Positions 61,824 to 64,000 of a DNA stretch of 64,000 bases are shown here, in pieces (position 1 is the stretch's first letter; every line of letters starts with the position of its first letter). A program made the position numbers and the translations under genes. The notes under the pieces are model-generated. The model searched no databases, was not told the origin of the DNA, and worked only from the letters and a program-made list of their open reading frames with translations. The DNA lies in assembly GCA_937897985.1 (NCBI GenBank), contig CALCBD010000018.1:62001-126000 (forward strand), given 5' to 3'. This stretch comes from an uncultured Paludibacter sp. GTDB taxonomy: Bacteria > Bacteroidota > Bacteroidia > Bacteroidales > Paludibacteraceae.

Positions 61824-62918
61824 TCATTTCCATTTTAAACTGTTTCTTTTCAACAATGCATAAATTACTGTCGAAAGGATATAAAAGGGATAGATAACCG
61901 ACATTAATAAAAATGCCGGTAAACTGAAATCAGGATTCAGGCTTTTTCTGATTTTGCAGATAAAAATACCGTCAATAAGCAGTTTAAGACTGAACACTAT
62001 GGTTAAAGTAATGCCGTAAACCACGCTGAAAAGTGATCCAATACACAAAAAAACAAATGAAACCGAAGTTAACAATACCAACACTGCTGTAAGAATTAAC
62101 TGCCAGTCAGTGTAGGCTGAGGATTTTGAAGTCCAGCGGGCACGTTGCTGAATAAACTGAGAAATATTATCTGATCCATGAGTATTGACCATCGCCTTGT
62201 CCGATTGAAGATAACGAATGACTCCGTTGCGTTTCTTGATACTGAGTAATAAAAACATATCATCACCCGAAATCTCTTCTTCGTGCAGGTCTGTCTGACT
62301 CTCGTTCCAGGCTTTTTTTGTAAAAGCCAGATTAGCTGCATTACACATTAAAGGGATTCCTGCACCTGCTGCACCTGCACCCGTGCCCACCAGGGTCGCA
62401 AATTCAATTTGCTGCAATTTTTCAAACAGGGTTTTTACAGGACGGATGGTTACCGGACAGATGATTAAATCGGATGGATGCTGTATCTGAAAGTTGCAAA
62501 CGGTTGCTATCCAGGTTGATATTGGTATGCAGTCGGCATCGGTAGTGATAATAAAGTCTGATTTTGAATGCAAAATACCTTCTTTAATTGCCTGTTTTTT
62601 TCCGTACCCTGTATTTTCTATAATTTGAATATCCGGGAAATTTTCTTTTGCCGATTCGAGGATGGCGGCTGTAGCATCGGTAGAGTGATCATTCACAATA
62701 ATCAGTTCGAAATCTTTATAGGTCTGTTTTTGAAGTGCATCCAAAAGATTTTTCAGATTATTCTCTTCATTTCGGCATGCAATTATTACTCCTGCTTTTG
62801 GTAGTGAACCAAAAAAATCAGTTGGATGGAATTCGGGAATTCGAATCCACCCAACCGTAAAAATCAGAATCAACAGAAAATAAAGTCCGACAATAATGAT
62901 TGGTGACAGCAACATCAT
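61824..62918 (-). CDS. GT2 processive glycosyltransferase
   Basis: I start at the ATG at 62918 (364 residues); the preceding TTG at 62921 is unnecessary. One N-terminal membrane helix (residues about 5-26) is followed by a GT-A domain: VIIACRNEENNLKNLLDAL, VNDHSTDAT, TTDADC as the metal-binding site, and the GDDMFLLL and QQRARW motifs of processive or family-2 hexosaminyltransferases. Three membrane helices close it. It starts nine bases after the stop of the Omp85-like gene on the same strand, so the two are co-transcribed. Confidence 0.88.
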   Translation of the reverse strand: MMLLSPIIIVGLYFLLILIFTVGWIRIPEFHPTDFFGSLPKAGVIIACRNEENNLKNLLDALQKQTYKDFELIIVNDHSTDATAAILESAKENFPDIQIIENTGYGKKQAIKEGILHSKSDFIITTDADCIPISTWIATVCNFQIQHPSDLIICPVTIRPVKTLFEKLQQIEFATLVGTGAGAAGAGIPLMCNAANLAFTKKAWNESQTDLHEEEISGDDMFLLLSIKKRNGVIRYLQSDKAMVNTHGSDNISQFIQQRARWTSKSSAYTDWQLILTAVLVLLTSVSFVFLCIGSLFSVVYGITLTIVFSLKLLIDGIFICKIRKSLNPDFSLPAFLLMSVIYPFYILSTVIYALLKRNSLKWK

Positions 62919-62927
62919 CAAAGAGGT

Positions 62928-64000
62928 TTAAAACAAATAATTAAGGCCGATATACATACCTGTATTTCCATCCTGTTTGTTCAGAGCCTTCCCGAAATCG
63001 GCAGAAATTACGAAGTTTTCATTCCAGCCGATTTTTAAACCGGCACCAACAGCTGAATGAAATTTACCTGATTGATAGTCGTTCAGATAAAGTTCCGCTT
63101 TTTGAGAAGGAGTAAGTGCTGCGAGTCCTGTTCTGTTGGCTTCTATATCAATTGGTTTTAAAATAATCCCTGAATCGAAGAATACATTGGTCCCTACATA
63201 GAAATTTTGTTTCATAAGTTCAAAACGGATAAATTTGTATCGGAACTCAAAATTTCCGAAACCAACAGCATCTCCTACAACCCGGTTTCTTAATACTCCA
63301 CGAATGGAATTCTTTCCACCCATTCCCTGATTTGATGCCGCTGTCAGAAAACTTGTTATCAAGAGTGGCTGCGCATAAAATGGCACGTAGTTATTGCCTA
63401 TAGTAGCTTGATAGTCAATTCCGTATGCTAATGAGATGTCTTTAGCTAATGTAAAATACTGGCGATGAATCAAAGCAAATTTTGTATGTGCATATTCATT
63501 TACAAAGCCCGGTGCAGTCTGAATAACAGCTTCTGTCCAGATTCCTTTCATCGGACATGCACGTTGATCACGGGTGTCATATTTCAATCCTAATTTCAAA
63601 TAATTAATACTACCGCCATCTGATTCGTTGGCACTTATCAGTTTGTTTTTAACATAACGCTGATATAAAGTTCCGCCCTGTACAGGTTCCAGGTCAAGTT
63701 TGTTGATATTGACAGTGTCAATGGCAAAATTATAGAAGGTATATCCGGCTACCCAGCCAAATCCGGATGTGCCGAAATTTCCCTGAAAATCGGCTTTGAT
63801 GCGGAACATATTTCTTTGATTTTTGTAGAAATGCCTTGTTGACAGGCTCAGATTTGCATCATACTGACTCTGGTAACCATTGAAACCGTAAAAATCCATC
63901 ATCTGATCGGTCAGATAAGTGACATCAACGGTAGTGCGGACTTTAGGAATTATTTTTTCGGAATCGTACATCAACCGGTTGATTCCGGTTCCTTTGGTAT
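62928..64000 (-). CDS. Omp85/BamA-family outer-membrane barrel, partial (C-terminal part)
   Basis: The frame is open to the right edge: codons before the TTG/ATG at 63974 read TKGTGINRLMYDSE, so the visible 357 residues are the C-terminal part of a longer gene. They form an outer-membrane barrel: repeating beta strands, GGKNSIRGVLRNRVVGDAVGFGNFEFRYKF (the Omp85 signature with SIRG), VGTNVFFDSG, GAGLKIGWNENFVISADFGKAL and an end in Tyr-Leu-Phe. Omp85 proteins insert or translocate proteins or lipids at the outer membrane. The part upstream of the barrel is outside the window. Confidence 0.85.
   Translation of the reverse strand, partial: TKGTGINRLMYDSEKIIPKVRTTVDVTYLTDQMMDFYGFNGYQSQYDANLSLSTRHFYKNQRNMFRIKADFQGNFGTSGFGWVAGYTFYNFAIDTVNINKLDLEPVQGGTLYQRYVKNKLISANESDGGSINYLKLGLKYDTRDQRACPMKGIWTEAVIQTAPGFVNEYAHTKFALIHRQYFTLAKDISLAYGIDYQATIGNNYVPFYAQPLLITSFLTAASNQGMGGKNSIRGVLRNRVVGDAVGFGNFEFRYKFIRFELMKQNFYVGTNVFFDSGIILKPIDIEANRTGLAALTPSQKAELYLNDYQSGKFHSAVGAGLKIGWNENFVISADFGKALNKQDGNTGMYIGLNYLF

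Noticed and set aside
63961..64000. Start of the Omp85-like gene at 63974
   Set aside because: The codon there is TTG and the frame stays open to the right edge with plausible residues, so the gene is truncated by the window.

Overview
The window looks like chromosomal DNA of a Bacteroidota species, probably order Bacteroidales. It is AT-rich, start codons rarely have a strong Shine-Dalgarno sequence, and several genes are preceded by perfect matches to the phylum's TAnnTTTG -7 promoter element. The gene content fits: split acyl-CoA carboxylase, DivIC/FtsB, OmpH, RRM protein, TPM/LemA and Omp85. The placement rests on these features, not on a database search. I see no rRNA, tRNA, CRISPR array, insertion sequence or phage.

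Layout. (1) 1-3347, minus strand: end of one surface-polysaccharide locus, with an edge-truncated membrane protein (possible Wzy polymerase), a Wzx-type flippase and a TviB-like UDP-sugar dehydrogenase. (2) 3938-6609: NUDIX hydrolase, then a biotin carrier protein and carboxyltransferase on the other strand. (3) 6889-12444: MarR regulator and a TolC/HlyD/two-permease efflux operon, with two copies of a palindromic operator. (4) 12576-14309: divIC-like gene, small membrane proteins and OmpH. (5) 14721-48318: a co-directional polysaccharide locus of about 33.6 kb, nearly gap-free. (6) 48342-64000: TPR/PD40 protein, POT transporter, RRM protein, beta-barrel protein, MurF, coiled-coil protein, LutB-like protein, FKBP lipoprotein, TPM plus LemA, aldo-keto reductase, a Rieske-like lipoprotein with altered ligands, zinc-ribbon protein, a processive GT2 and an Omp85 barrel cut by the right edge.

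The large locus reads as an ABC-transporter-dependent O-antigen or capsule cluster. Wzm and Wzt (with a C-terminal glycan-binding-type domain) would export the chain. Gmd plus a perosamine-synthase-like aminotransferase would supply GDP-perosamine. RfbF and RfbG would make CDP-4-keto-6-deoxyglucose, and next to them are an SDR and a transketolase split into two subunits, which suggests a two-carbon branched CDP-sugar. A VioA-like aminotransferase is followed by an ATP-grasp ligase and a methyltransferase, suggesting an amidated amino sugar. About ten glycosyltransferases of GT2, GT4, GT11-like and GT-C types assemble the repeat, and three left-handed beta-helix acetyltransferases decorate it. 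The 3' end holds a FemAB-like transferase, two atypical DegT proteins, two DUF354 paralogues flanking an acetyltransferase, WecB and a NodB-like protein.

The best candidates for undescribed biology are the CDP-sugar/transketolase module and the FemAB-DegT-DegT-DUF354-LbH-DUF354 module.
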